From assembly GCA_023974075.1 (NCBI GenBank), contig JAMFTG010000145.1:40001-104000 (forward strand): a stretch of 64,000 nucleotides of DNA, in the 5' to 3' direction. The stretch is from Chaenocephalus aceratus. Taxonomy: Eukaryota; Chordata; Actinopteri; Perciformes; Channichthyidae. Below, piece by piece: positions 23,791 to 37,902 of the stretch. Both the position numbers and the translations under genes were made by a program. Under the pieces are notes generated by a model. It saw nothing but the letters and a program-made list of their open reading frames with translations, did no database searches and had not been told where the DNA came from. Positions within the stretch are counted from its first letter, which is position 1, and each line of letters starts with the position of its first letter.

Positions 23791-25250
23791 GCTCCCAGAG
23801 TCACGGGGTGTCAGGGGGGGGCAGGGGGGAGTCAGGGGGTGAGGAGCTGCAGGGGGGAGCCAGGAGGGTTTCTCATACAACACCAAATACTGCTACAGAC
23901 AAGAAGTTCCTATAAACGCAAACTAGTCTGATAAGAGTGGTTTTAATCGTCATTTCTCGTGCGATATGTCAGAAATACCGTTTCAGCCTCTAACACGAAA
24001 ACCCGTCAAGATGCAAGCTTTTTTGTTTAGTTGAAAAAATGTACATGATTGCCAACTTTTTTTCGCCATACTGTTGAAGTAGCAATTTAAATGGGTGATA
24101 TTTACGTGAGTAGTTTCTCACAAATACTTCAATTAATGCAGAAGGTATTTTTTTTATGTATCATGTGGTACCCTATGGCTTAATGACCTCGTTTGTTCAA
24201 ATAAGTGTATTCTATTTTTATTTAATTCTGTGTATTACATCTTCTTACTCTTATTTTATGTTATTTCAATATTCTTGATAATATCTTTCAGGGTCTGGGG
24301 GGTTGCAGGGGGGGTGAGAGGATGAGGGGGTGCAGGGGGGGGTGGGGGTGGGGGGGGGGGGGGAGTGGTGGTGGGGGGGGTGGGTGGGGGGTGGGGGTGG
24401 GGGGTGGGGGGGGTGGAGGGTGGGGGTGGGGGGGGGGGAGTGAGCGGGTGAGGGGGTGCAGGGGGGGAGTGAGAGGGTGAGGGGGTGCAGGGGGGGAGAG
24501 AGGGTGAGGGGGTGCAGGGGGGAGTGAGGGTGAGGGGTGCAGGGGGGAGTCAGAGGGTGAGGGGGTGCAGGGGGGAGTGAGAGGGTGAGGGGTGCAGGGG
24601 GGAGTCAGAGAGGGTGGGGGGTGCAGGGGGGAGTCAGAGGGTGAGGGGGTGCAGGGGGGAGTGAGGGGTGAGGGGGTGCAGGGGGGAGTCAGAGGGTGAG
24701 GGGGTGCAGGGGGGGAGTCAGAGGGTGAGGGGATGCAGGGGGGGAGTGAGAAGGTGAGGGGGTGCAGGGGGGAGTCAGAGGGTGGTGAGGGGTGCAGGGG
24801 TTTTATAGGAGTTCCTATAAACGCAGACTATTCTGATAAGTGTAGTTTTTAGTCTTTTAAAAGTCATTTCTCGTGCAAAACCTTTTTTTTAAATCAGTTT
24901 TCAGACTCTAACTTACGGTAAACCCGTCATGAAAATGCTACCCATGCAAACAGTTTTCTTATTTGAATAGTTGATATGAATGCCAACTTTTACTGAAGTA
25001 GAAATGTAGATGATGATTTGTGAAGTGATTTGATTAGTTTCCCATTGACTTCGTCTTCTCATGTTTATACAAATATTTGAATATATTTATCTATTCATTG
25101 TGTTTTTGTATAAGATATTTTTCAATGTTTTTTATTCTTTTATAAATATATATATCTTTTAATTTACATTTTCAATTATATTGGAAATTTACTTCATGAG
25201 TTCATACATTGTTTTTACTTTATTTGCTTTCATTTAATGTATTGGTCATT
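23791..25250. repeat. G-rich minisatellite (about 28 bp) between duplicated flanks
   Basis: The array at about 24294-24800 repeats GTGAGGGGGTGCAGGGGGGA-type units, many followed by GTCAGAGG; 24330-24440 is nearly pure G and T. A short seed of the same motif lies at 23800-23870. Each G-rich piece is followed by a related flank starting at TCCTATAAACGCA (23908 and 24818) and sharing CATTTCTCGTGC and AAACCCGTCA. A block of roughly 0.9 kb was therefore duplicated. The G-rich strand is the given strand. Confidence 0.85.
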
Positions 25251-25845
25251 TTAATTGGATCATGATTACTAACACTACGCTGTTACTGAAGTCCCGTTTT
25301 GTAGGCATGACTTTTACTTGAGTATTCTCCCGGTGTGTTGTCAGTACTTTTACTGCAGTCCAGCCTCAGAGTACTTCCTCCGCAGAGCCCTCACTGAACA
25401 CACAGCAGCTTTGTCCTGGGAGTCATTTGCACCCCGATCAGGCTCAGGAGGAGCTCCTCCTCGTCGTCCTCACTCGCAGAAACCTCTCCTGTTGTTCCCT
25501 CAGCTGTCAACACTCCTCACACACTTCACCCCGCCTCGCCACGTCGATACGGAGAAGTGACTGCTGTTTGCTTTATGATTGCCTTTTTTATTCTCCGGGC
25601 CGAGCTTGTTCTGCGCTCCAATCAGAGCCCAGGACAACAGAGCCATTGTCTCTTTAAGTGAAAGGGCAGCAGATCAGCGAAACCAGAGCTCAGTCTGCTC
25701 TGATTGGTTAGCTGGCCGGCTCTGTTGTGATTGGTCAACCACTTAGAGATGTCCCGCCCCCTTAGCCAATCACGTACAGTGTGTTGGAGAGCTAGCCAAT
25801 AGAAGCTTGAGTGTTGCATAGTGATGTCACTATTTAAAGATAATA
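25251..25845. repeat. TTTAAAGAGG-type interspersed element, copy at 25.4 kb
   Basis: The bulk from about 25423 shares landmarks with the 26.5 kb copy: ACTCGCAGAA or ACTCGTCGATAC, TTCTCCGGGCCGAG, ACAGAGCCATTGT, TCCCGCCCCCTTAGCCAATC and GTGTTGGAG. The ends are worn. Positions 25251-25330 are AT-rich with an AGAAGTACT-like phrase. Confidence 0.5.
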
Positions 25846-26316
25846 CATAAAAGACTCAAAAGAGACCAAAACAACCACAAACGGATGTTGAACGGCTAAA
25901 AGAGACTCACACTGACTACAGACCGATGCGTAACAACAACTAAGACATACATGGAATATATAAGACATTAAAGGTGGGGTAGGGTAGGTTTGAGAAACCG
26001 GCTCGAGATCGCTAGAATTTGAAAATACACAACCGGAGAAAATCTGCCACTTCCTCACAGAGCCCCTCCTCCAACACACGAACGTGACCAATGAGGGCAC
26101 GAGATCAGTTTGTGCCCCGATGGAAGGCTGACAGGCAGCTAGGCCGTCCAATCCGTTTAGGATTCATTGCTCTCGGGATGTTAAGAGCATTCCATGGAAT
26201 ATAACAAAAAGTGTATCTCGAGCCGGTTTCTGAAACTTACCTACCCCACCTTTAAGAGACTACAAAGCCACTGAAAACAAATTGACACAAAATGATCACA
26301 AACAGACACGAAATGA
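25846..26316. repeat. AAAAGAGAC-type tandem phrase interrupted by a TTAA element
   Basis: Positions 25850-25967 and 26256-26316 are both built from AAAAGAGAC...ACAAAC phrases and flank the element at 25968-26255. They look like one low-order repeat split by the insertion. Confidence 0.5.
25968..26255. mobile_element. Small TTAA-flanked inverted-terminal element, copy 1
   Basis: Ends are TTAAAGGTGGGGTAGGGTAG (25968) and CTTACCTACCCCACCTTTAA (26255), each including the TTAA. Subterminal GAAACCGGCTCGAGATC and CTCGAGCCGGTTTCTGAAAC are inverted too. A second copy is at 57607-57969. At under 300 bp it has no coding capacity. Confidence 0.85.
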
Positions 26317-26930
26317 TTGGTCAACAGCTCCGAGATGCCCCGCCCCTTAGCCTATCACGTGTTTGAGCAAATGGTCATTGGGACAAAAACGAAGGCTATT
26401 TCCCATTGACTTACATATGGAAAAGAGACGTCTGTAAATCACTCGGAGAACGCCTGTCACGTACAATGTGTTGGAGCGCTAGCCAATAGGAGCGCGAGTG
26501 TTACACCGTGATGTCACTATGTCCCGGATGTAAACAAAAGGAGTCCAGCATTGGGGAAAGAGCGGTCTGTAAAGTGTCCTCTTGTTCCCTCACTCGTCGA
26601 TACAGGAGAAGTGACTGCCGTTGTTTCTTGATTGCCTCGTGCTACTCTCCGGGCCGAGCGGCTTCTTCCCCGCCCGGACAGCAACAGAGCCATTGTGTCT
26701 TTAAGTGGAAGAGGCAGCGGATCAGTGAGCCCCCCGCGCCGCTCTCCTCCGTCGGCCCGCCGGCGCACGGCTGTTTATGCTGGTGGGTATTCTGTGTTTG
26801 CCGGGAACAATTACAGTATGACAAACGATCCGTCAGTGCCATCTATCAGAGGCCGGCTGACAGGAATCCTTTAGACGGGCGGCCATTCGTCCGTCCCCCC
26901 CCCCCCCTCTCCTCTCTCTGGGGTCCCATG
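26317..26930. repeat. TTTAAAGAGG-type element, copy at 26.4 kb, and short unique flank
   Basis: Contains GCCCCGCCCCTTAGCCTATC, GGAGCGCTAGCCAATAGGAG, GTGATGTCACTATGTCCC and TTCTCCGGGCCGAGC, in common with the 25.4 and 60.4 kb copies. From about 26740 the sequence is unique. A 142-codon frame crosses the repeat boundary and has no domain, so it is not called. Confidence 0.5.
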
Positions 26931-27075
26931 CTTTAGTATCCATGACAACGGGCAAGCCACTCGCCACGCTCGCCACTTCAGTGAGAGACGAGCGCCGTGA
27001 GTGGCTTTGAAATTAGCCTCTGACACTCCCGTGTTGCACCGAGAACCACACACACAGAAACACACACACACAGAA

Positions 27076-27141
<66 letters not shown>

Positions 27142-27415
27142 GCACACACACACACCAAGAGACACACACACACAGACACCAAGACACACACCGAGAACAC
27201 ACACACACACAGAAACACACACACATACCAAGAGACACACACAGACACCAAGACACACACACACACACCACACACACACACACACACAGACAGACACACA
27301 CACACACACACACACACATACACACAACACACACACCACACACACACACACACACCACACACACATACACACACCGAGATCACACATACACAGAAAACAC
27401 ACACACATACCAAGA

Positions 27416-27450
<35 letters not shown>

Positions 27451-27604
27451 AACACACACACATACCAAGACACACACACAGACACCAACACACCACACAT
27501 ACCAAGACACACACAGACACCAAGACACACACACGCACACACACACACACACACACACACGCACATACCAAGACACACACAGACACCAAGCCACACACAC
27601 ACAC

Positions 27605-27636
<32 letters not shown>

Positions 27637-28201
27637 ACACACGCACGCACATACCAAGACACACACAGACACCAAGACACACACATACCAAGACACACAC
27701 ACAGACACCAAGACACACACACATACCAAGACACACACAGACACCAAGACACACACACCAAGACACACACACACCGAGATCACACATACACAGAAACACA
27801 CACACATACCAAGAGACACACACACAGACACCGAAATCACACACGCACACACCAAAACACGCACACACACACATCAAGAAAATTAGCCTTTGACACCCCC
27901 GTGTTGCACCAAGACACACACACACACCAGGACACAAAAAGATACCACATGAAGACACACATACTACATACATCACGACACACACACACACACACCGAGA
28001 TCACACAAACACACACACGCCAAGACACCCACACACCAAGAAACACATATACACCAAGACATACTAAGACACGCACACACACCAAGACATACACAGATAC
28101 CACATGAAGACACACATACTGCGTACATCAAGACACACACATACACACACACCGAGATCACACACACACACAAACCAACACACACATATATTAAGACACA
28201 T

Positions 28202-28242
<41 letters not shown>

Positions 28243-28369
28243 GAAGCCCTTTTGGGGGGGTTCAAACAGCCGAGGAGTGCCCTTTGTTAACATATTCAGG
28301 CTTACACACCAGACACACACAGATACCCAAAAAAAGACACACACAACCAAACACACAAACTCAAAGATA

Positions 28370-28410
<41 letters not shown>

Positions 28411-28425
28411 GATAACATTAAAGCA
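26931..28425. repeat. CA-rich complex satellite block
   Basis: From 27041 to 28425 the strand is CA-dominated and broken by words such as ACCAAGACACACAC, CAGACACCAAG and CACCGAGATCACAC. A phrase around AAATTAGCCT(C/T)TGACAC(C/T)CC, then CGTGTTGCACC, stands at both 27010 and 27880, so the block grew partly by segmental duplication. Non-CA DNA remains at 28238-28310. The Thr/His- and Val/Cys-rich frames on both strands are artefacts of CA/GT composition. Confidence 0.9.
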
Positions 28426-28790
28426 CAAACGCACAGACCCAGAATGATAGCAGGACGTGTAACCGAGTACTTGTACCTCTGAAGTCTCAGGTGGCAGTGT
28501 GTTGTTCCCCAGCTATCAGATCCACACATTAACCTCACAGCGACATCATCCAGAAGGCGAAGCAGCAACGTGCAGAAAACAGTCTGAGGGATCAAGTGTG
28601 TGAAATAGAAAGAGAAGTGCCTGAGTGCACATGAGCTGCCAGATCATTATCAGAGACTCGGACTCTTCTAAAGTATGTCTCTTCCAACAAAGAATACTTC
28701 ATTAAATACCGGAAGGGATTATTGTTGTAGTCCTATGCTCGACCTTTTTGTGTTTTACCTCAGAAACGTTTAAGGTCTAATCCAAAGCCT
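28426..28790. other. Unique non-coding DNA
   Basis: No gene or repeat is recognised between the CA block and the 57-bp array. Confidence 0.35.
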
Positions 28791-30535
28791 GACATATTAC
28801 AGGTGTATATCAGTATGTAGTGTCTCTACTTTAAGAGTCCTCTCCTGCTGATGTTCAGGTGTACATCAGTATGTAGTGTCTCTACTTTAAAGAGTCCTCT
28901 CCTGCTGATGTTTCAGGTGTATATCAGTATGTAGTGTCTCTACTTTAAAGAGTCCTCTCCTGCTGATGTTCAGGTGTATATCAGTATGTAGTGTCTCTAC
29001 TTTAAAGAGTCCTCTCCTGCTGATGTACAGGTGTATATCAGTATGTAGTGTCTCTACTTTAAAGAGTCCTCTCCTGCTGATGTTCAGGTGTATATCAGTA
29101 TGTAGTGTCTCTACTTTAAAGAGTCCTCTCCTGGCTGATGTTCAGGTGTATATCAGTATGTAGTGTCTCTACTTTAAAGAGTCCTCTCCTGCTGATGTTC
29201 AGGTGTATATCAGTATGTAGTGTCTCTACTTTAAAGAGTCCTCTCCTGCTGATGTTCAGGTGTATATCATATGTAGTGTCTCTACTTTAAAGAGTCCTCT
29301 CCTGCTGATGTTCAGGTGTATATCAGTATGTAGTGTCTCTACTTTAAAGAGTCCTCTCCTGCTGATGTTCAGGTGTATATCAGTATGTAGTGTCTCTACT
29401 TTAAGAGTCCTCTCCTGCTGATGTTCAGGTGTATATCAGTATGTAGTGTCTCTACTTTAAAGAGTCCTCTCCTGCTGATGTTCAGGTGTATATCAGTATG
29501 TAGTGTATCTACTTTAAAGAGTCCTCTCCTGCTGATGTTCAGGTGTATATCAGTATGTAGTGTCTACTTTAAAGAGTCCTCTCCTGCTGATGTTCAGGTG
29601 TATATCAGTATGTAGCGGTCTCTACTTTAAAGAGTCCTCTCCTGCTGATGTTCAGGTGTATATCAGTATGTAGTGTCTCTACTTTAAAGAGTCCTCTCCT
29701 GCTGATGTTCAGGTGTATATCAGTATGTAGTGTATCTACTTTAAAGAGTCCTCTCCTGCTGATGTTCAGGTGTATATCAGTATGTAGTGTCTCTACTTTA
29801 AAGAGTCCTCTCCTGCTGATGTTCAGGTGTATATCAGTATGTAGCATCTCTACTTTAAAGAGTCCTCTCCTGCTGATGTTCAGGTGTATATCAGTATGTA
29901 GTGTCTCTACTTTAAAGAGTCCTCTCCTGCTGATGTTCAGGTGTATATCAGTATGTAGTGTATCTACTTTAAAGAGTCCTCTCCTGCTGATGTTCAGGTG
30001 TATATCAGTATGTAGTGTCTCTGCTTTAAGAGTTCCTCTCCTGCTGATGTTCAGGTGTATATCAGTATGTAGTGTCTCTACTTTAAAGAGTCCTCCCTGC
30101 TGATGTTCAGGTGTATATCAGTATGTAGCGTCTCTACTTTAAAGAGTCCTTGTATATCAGTATGTAGTGTCTCTACTTTAAAGAGTCCTCTCCTGCTGAT
30201 GTTCAGGTGTATATCAGTATGTAGCATCTCTACTTTAAAGAGTCCTCTCCCTGCTGATGTTCAGGTGTATATCAGCATGTAGTGTCTCTACTTTAAAGAG
30301 TCCTCTCCTGCTGATGTTCAGGTGTATATCAGTATGTAGCGTCTCTACTTTAAAGAGTCCTCTCCTGCTGATGTTCAGGTGTATATCAGTATGTAGCGTC
30401 TCTACTTTAAAGAGTCCTCTCCTGCCGATGTTCAGGTGTATATCAGTGTGTAGTGTATCTACTTTAAAGAGTCCTCTCCTGCTGATGGTTCAGGTGCATA
30501 TCAGTATGTAGTGTCCTCTACTTTAAAAGAGTCCC
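28791..30535. repeat. 57-bp minisatellite array A
   Basis: About 30 copies of a 57-bp unit containing GTATATCAGTATGTAGTGTC, CTACTTTAAAGAG and TCCTCTCCTGCTGATGTTCA. Several units carry 1-bp indels, GTATCT for GTCTCT, GCATCT or GCGTCT variants, and one unit is truncated near 30148. Because 57 is a multiple of three, units without indels give repeated open frames on both strands; these are not genes. Confidence 0.97.
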
Positions 30536-31150
30536 CTCCTGCCCTCGCAGACACACCTCTCTGTGGTTTATGTTCACGAAACTTGCGTTGGCAGCTGAGG
30601 ATCACATTAGCAGCGTGAAAGAAACAAAGCTGAGCAAACGCAGAGCACTGTCAGACGCGGCGTTTTAACGGCTTGTGATTAATCATATTTGGAGAAACAT
30701 TAAAGGGAAACGGCTCCGGCTCTAGGAGGTAAGAGTGTCAACTGATATAACCCGGCGCTGACATCAAGCAGAAACCCAGCGCTCATTGATGTGGCAGCGA
30801 ATCATTTTCACCAGTTTGGAAGCAGACAGTTCTGCGGCGCCTTGCGGTTCTTAATTATCCTCCGACTTTGTCTAATTCAATCAACGCAACTCAGATCTGG
30901 CTGCGAAATGGCACTCGCATCCCCTCAAGCTCAGCGAGTCAGAAAACCCTGAATAAGTGGAACAGTCAAACTGACAAAATGAGGAATAGCTGCTCCTTCA
31001 TCTGCTCACACACAGGGAGGAGAGGAGGCCGCTCGGCAGCCAATCAGACGGCTTCATTTCGATTTTAAGTTGCAAGGCTGCGTTCAGGGACTCGGGAGTC
31101 AAGTGGTTTGCTGTGGGTTCACTTTCCAGGATATCCTTCACTTCCTGTTT
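30536..31150. other. Unique non-coding island
   Basis: Balanced, complex sequence without a domain-bearing frame. It could be conserved non-coding DNA; nothing specific is recognised. Confidence 0.35.
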
Positions 31151-31695
31151 GTACACATATTATCATCAAGATTAATGTTTTTATTTGACATTTTACTTTC
31201 TTGTGTTTGAACAACAATATTTCAAATCTTCTATCGATTTATTTTTGGGGAAATGTACTTTCACTTTTCTTTTTTCATGTATTTATTCAATGGTATTTTA
31301 TATTTCTATTGCTAATTCTTACTTTCACTTCCTTGCTTGTGTACATAATTGTAATATTAATGTATGTTATGCCTATTATTATATTTTAGATTTATTAAAT
31401 GTATAAAATGTATTTGACTTCTTATGTTTGATTAAATATAATAATTGTATTATTATTGAACATAACTTCTTATGTATCTAAATATATTTTATTTATTTAT
31501 TTCATAATTTGTTTTCTTACTTTAAGCTTCTATGTTAAACATTTTCTTATATTTTATTTATTTATTTAATTAAACGTTCAATGAAGCAACCGTCACTAAA
31601 CCCGATTCCCCCCCGAGATAATGAAGTATTCTGATTCTAATATGCTGTTCACACAACTTCCTCGAGACTTTTTAACATGCAAGCAAGTGTGTAGA
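31151..31695. other. AT-rich non-coding DNA
   Basis: Long T-rich phrases with TTTATTTATTT runs, similar in style to 7250-7560. No coding signal; the small frames at 31185-31406 reflect composition. Confidence 0.35.
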
Positions 31696-33092
<1,397 letters not shown>

Positions 33093-34978
33093 TTACTCAA
33101 GTACAAGACCTGAGTACTTCTACTTTTACTCGAGTACAAGACCTGAGTACTTCCACTTTTACTCAAGTACAAGACCTGAGTACTTCCACTTTTACTCAAG
33201 TACAAGACCTGAGTACTTCTACTTTTACTCGAGTACAAGACCTGAGTACTTCTACTTTTACTCAAGTACAGGATCTGAGTACTTCCACTTTACTCAAGTA
33301 CAAGACCTGAGTACTTCTACTTTTACTCAAGTACAAGACCTGAGTACTTCTACTTTTACTCAAGTACAAGATCTGAGTACTTCTACTTTTACTCAAGTAC
33401 AAGACCTGAGTACTTCCACTTTTACTCAAGTACAAGACCTGAGTACTTCCACTTTTACTCGAGTACAAGACCTGAGTACTTGTACTTTTACTCAAGTACA
33501 AGACCTGAGTACTTCCACTTTTACTCGAGTACAAGACCTGAGTACTTCCACTTTTACTCAAGTACAAGACCTGAGTACTTCTACTTTTACTCAAGTACAA
33601 GACCTGAGTACTTCCACTTTTACTCAAGTACAAGACCTGAGTACTTCTACTTTTACTCAAGTACAAGACCTGAGTACTTCCACTTTTACTCAAGTACAAG
33701 ACCTGAGTACTTCCACTTTTACTCAAGTACAAGACCTGAGTACTTCCACTTTTACTCAAGTACAAGACCTGAGTACTTCTACTTTTACTCGAGTACAAGA
33801 CCTGAGTACTTCTACTTTTACTCAAGTACAGGATCTGAGTACTTCCACTTTTACTCAAGTACAAGACCTGAGTACTTCTACTTTTACTCAAGTACAAGAC
33901 CTGAGTACTTCTACTTTTACTCAAGTACAAGATCTGAGTACTTCTACTTTTACTCAAGTACAAGACCTGAGTACTTCCACTTTTACTCAAGTACAAGACC
34001 TGAGTACTTCCACTTTTACTCGAGTACAAGACCTGAGTACTTGTACTTTTACTCAAGTACAAGACCTGAGTACTTCCACTTTTACTCGAGTACAAGACCT
34101 GAGTACTTCCACTTTACTCAAGTACAAGACCTGAGTACTTCTACTTTTACTCAAGTACAAGACCTGAGTACTTCCACTTTTACTCAAGTACAAGACCTGA
34201 GTACTTCTACTTTTACTCAAGTACAAGACCTGAGTACTTCCACTTTTACTCAAGTACAAGACCTGAGTACTTCCACTTTTACTCAAGTACAAGACCTGAG
34301 TACTTCTACTTTTACTCAAGTACAAGACCTGAGTACTTCTACTTTTACTCAAGTACAAGATCTGAGTACTTCTACTTTTACTCATGTAAGATCTGAGTAC
34401 TTCTACTTTTACTCAAGTACCAGATCTGAGTACTTCTACTTTTACTCAAGTACAAGATCTGAGTACTTCTACTTTTACTCATGTAAGATCTGAGTACTTC
34501 TACTTTTACTCAAGTACAAGATCTGAGTACTTCTACTTTTACTCATGTAAGATCTGAGTACTTCTACTTTTACTCAAGTACCAGATCTGAGTACTTCTAC
34601 TTTTACTCAAGTCCAAGATCTGAGTACTTCTACTTTTACTCAAGTCCAAGATCTGAGTACTTCTACTTTTACTCAAGTCCAAGATCTGAGTACTTCTACT
34701 TTTACTCGAGTCCAAGATCTGAGTACTTCTACTTTTACTCAAGTCCAAGATCTGAGTACTTCTACTTTTACTCAAGTCCAAGATCTGAGTACTTCTGCTT
34801 TTACTCAAGTACCAGATCTGAGTACTTCTGCTTTTACTCAAGTACAAGATCTGAGTACTTCTACTTTTACTCAAGTCCAAGATCTGAGTACTTCTACTTT
34901 TACTCAAGTCCAAGATCTGAGTACTTCTGCTTTTACTCAAGTACCAGATCTGAGTACTTCTGCTTTTACTCTAGTACA
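33093..34978. repeat. 33-bp minisatellite (AGTACTTCYACTTTTACTC)
   Basis: About 57 copies of a 33-bp unit containing GAGTACTTCTACTTTTACTC and AAGTACAAGACCT. A higher-order repeat is visible: the run of unit variants beginning at GGATCTGAG near 33269 recurs in the same order near 33829, a shift of about 560 bp or 17 units. From about 34350 the units switch to AGATCTGAG and AAGTCCAAG forms. Eleven-codon periodicity gives long open frames on both strands that are not genes. The unit matches the motif of the dispersed AGAAGTACT repeat. Confidence 0.97.
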
Positions 34979-36400
34979 AAGACATAATTATCCCTCGTAG
35001 GATAAAGGAAGACATGAGACAAAAATAAAAAAATACAATAAAATAATTAAATATATAATAAATCAATAAATAAAACAATAATAATAAATAATTAAATACG
35101 AATTATAACAATTAAAGGACCAATTTAAAGAGGACGTCGTTAATAAAACTATATAACCCTATATTGGGGGGGGGTATCTGCTGCCCGGTCTCGGGGGTAT
35201 CCCCTCTGTCCCGTTACCTGCGATAACTCTCAGAGCTTTACGATCAGATAACACGAGTCATAGATCTGGACGGTAAATAAGAGCCTGTCAGTGGGGCTGA
35301 CGCCAGAAAGCCCCCCCCCCCCCCCCATCAGACTGCTGCTATTGAGCTGGGGCTAAAGAGGCTCCAATAATAAGCCTGATATTTCCCTCTGGACGTCATT
35401 GGTGCCACCCTGAAGCATCAACAACAACAACAATAACAACAACACAGAAACAGGAAGCGAACAATGCTTTAAAATCATCAAAAAAAAGAAAAGGATTAGG
35501 TAAAGCGGCGCTCTGCCATTTCTAATTAGTACTCTGAAACAGAAAAAAGCCAGGAAGTCGATGGATCAATCCATTTCAAGTATATTCAAACTGTACGCCG
35601 GACTCCAAGATGTCTTTTAATGGATCCTCAATCCATACTTTGCAATTAAGCATGCCAAATGTGCCATTAAGCAGCTCCACTGGCGGGTATTTACTCTGCG
35701 ATGTTTGGGTGTTTCTCAGAGCGCGTCCTCCCTGACCCGCTCGGAGAAACCCCGTGATGGACACTTCCTCTGCAGCGCCAGCTAATCATCGCCGCCGATT
35801 CGTTTACACGGGTCGGAAATGACTCCCCGAATGACCGGCGTTGCATATTAAACAGACAAACACACAACGGGGACGCAGCGGTGGAGGACACGGGAGCGGG
35901 GCTCATCCCACGGAGCCCGCAGAGGGGAATCCAGAGGCTGATTGATCGCGTATTAAAGAGATTCTGTCCACGGCACATTTTGACAAGGCACCTGCAAAAC
36001 AGTTTTCAACATGCATCAGCGCCTATTCAGCAGAACTGCATGCAAAGCGCATGCCTCTGTCGAAGCAGGGGGAAGGAGGCTATCAGGAGAACGAGCAGCG
36101 ACGGCTACAGGCGTGCAATCAGCTGAGAATTCAGAAAACTCGCCCAGTTTGTTCAGTTCTATAATCAGAGAGCAAAGAAGGAAACAACGCCAATGGCACA
36201 GCGGCAAAAACATTCCCATTAGTGAGCAGAAAAATAAGTAGTCCTCCGTGAAGGCATTGCTTCTCTCTGCATAACTTTGGTGTTTGAGGAGGTGATTTAA
36301 CGTCGAGAGTGAACTCTGCGAAGCCGCTCTTTCTCCGTCTGGGTTTCACGCAGAAACTTGAAGCAGACTACGATTCCTCATCGGGATGTATCGCATGTGT
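34979..36400. other. AT-rich spacer, then unique island
   Basis: Positions 34990-35130 are A-rich. Poly-G (35166) and poly-C (about 35312-35326) runs follow. Positions 35540-35690 are complex, with CAATTAAG, GGATCAATCC and TTTAATGGATCC words, a candidate enhancer-like element. Positions 35690-36350 have small overlapping frames on both strands and no domain. Confidence 0.35.
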
Positions 36401-37138
36401 GACGGCGTAAAGCGACTACGTGCACAGTTTACTTTACAATGTTGGACTTCCTGATTGCGTTCTTGAGCGTTCTCTCGTTAATAATAAGCGAACAGTATAT
36501 TTCTAGTTACGTTAAGGGTGCAGTAGTTGACTTTAATACAAGTCATCGTTGCCCAAATCATAACTATAAATGGACAGTAGTGCATTGGACAGATAATGTG
36601 TAACATCTTGCTCGTCTTGGACACATATTGACGATAAACATGGACTATATCAACTTCTGTATCGGCAGATGCTCCCGACGCACGGGGAGACGAATAGTAA
36701 CAGGTTCTTTAAGCCAATATGAGTATCAATTATATTCGAGTTAGCAACCGAGCCTTTCTCGAGCAGTCTACTTATCGCAGCTATGTAACAGAACCAAGAG
36801 GAAGTAGTCACGCTGGTGTTAAGAACCCGTGTGTAACATGTCTACCTGTCGATATCCCATCATGCTGCACTAATGCCATTTCATCGATATGCAAACATGT
36901 CATTATATCTCAGGCTCAAAACGTCATTAATTCAAGACGGTGTCATCCGCCGGGTCGTTATGTCAATAAGTGCATAATTTAAAGTGTCATTACACATAAA
37001 CCCCGTCTTTATACATCTATCTGTATCGGAGGAGTCTGACGTATGCATGTATATACTGAAAGTGGGAAATATTCACTTAGTTAAACTGGCTTTGATGTTA
37101 AATAGTGGTCTGTTTTTCACAGCTTTGAGGTCTTATCT
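36401..37138. other. Unique non-coding DNA
   Basis: No gene, repeat or transposon end recognised. The 87-codon frame at 36719 is unsupported. Confidence 0.3.
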
Positions 37139-37902
37139 TTAAAGGTCCCGTGTCACGGCCATTTCCACTGATCATATTTCCATCGTTGAGGTCGACTAGA
37201 ATACATTTACACTGTTCAATGCTCCAAACTCACGTTGGTTTCTCACAGCAGCTCTGTGTAGTCTGTGTATTCACTCTGTCCTACACGGCTTGTTGGAGCT
37301 CCTCCCCCTCCCTGTGAGCCCACTGTGCTCTGATTGGTCGGGACGTTGCGAGGCTCGTTGCGAGGCTCGTTGCTGCTCGCCGACAGGTTTTCCGGGTCGG
37401 CGATGAAGCGAGAACAAGCGAAACTCATCCTGAGCACTCGAACACTCAGAGCCGAAGTAAAAACAATAAGTGTGGCTTGATACTGAGGAAGAAAAAGGTT
37501 TTCTAGCGCTGTGAGAACGGGTGATGGCGGAGGAGAGCACTTCTCCGAGACCCCAACTCGTCTATTACCAGCGTGCAGGTCTATGCAAGTCAATGGGACT
37601 CCCTGTGAGTTAGCCAAGGGGTCCTGGTGTGGGAGGGGCTCCGCTGATTGGTCCATTTGGGCGTTCACAGAACCCAGGAAGTAAACAATGGAGAATGAGA
37701 ACTCCCCAACGAGGCGTTCTGGGGCAGCAGACGGGTCCTCTCTGTGTTAGAGCTGTACTCGCTACAGGGTGCACTCTGAGGGTTTGTGACTGCAGACCGT
37801 TCACATGCAGAAACACCTTCATAGCAACAAGGGGACGGGTGACAACAGGAAAAGCACGACATGGAAAGAAAAGAACAAATGGTCCTTCTGAGGACCTTTT
37901 AA
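37139..37902. mobile_element. TTAA-flanked non-autonomous DNA element, 756 bp
   Basis: Bounded by TTAA at 37139-37142 and 37899-37902. The ends AAGGTCC (left) and GGACCTT (right) are inverted. Inside are a GCGAGGCTCGTT duplication (about 37350-37370) and GC-rich sequence giving spurious frames on both strands. No transposase is present. Assignment to the piggyBac type rests on the TTAA flanks and termini. Confidence 0.6.

Noticed and set aside
26508..26936. 142-residue open frame as a gene
   Set aside because: Starts inside a dispersed repeat also present at 25.4 and 60.4 kb and has no domain.
27001..28107. Thr/His-rich 368-residue and Val/Cys-rich 299-residue frames
   Set aside because: Translations of CA/GT-dominated sequence on opposite strands.
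33262..34493. Frames of 277 (minus) and 337 (plus) residues
   Set aside because: Eleven-codon periodicity of the 33-bp minisatellite on both strands; no domain and the frame shifts with unit indels.
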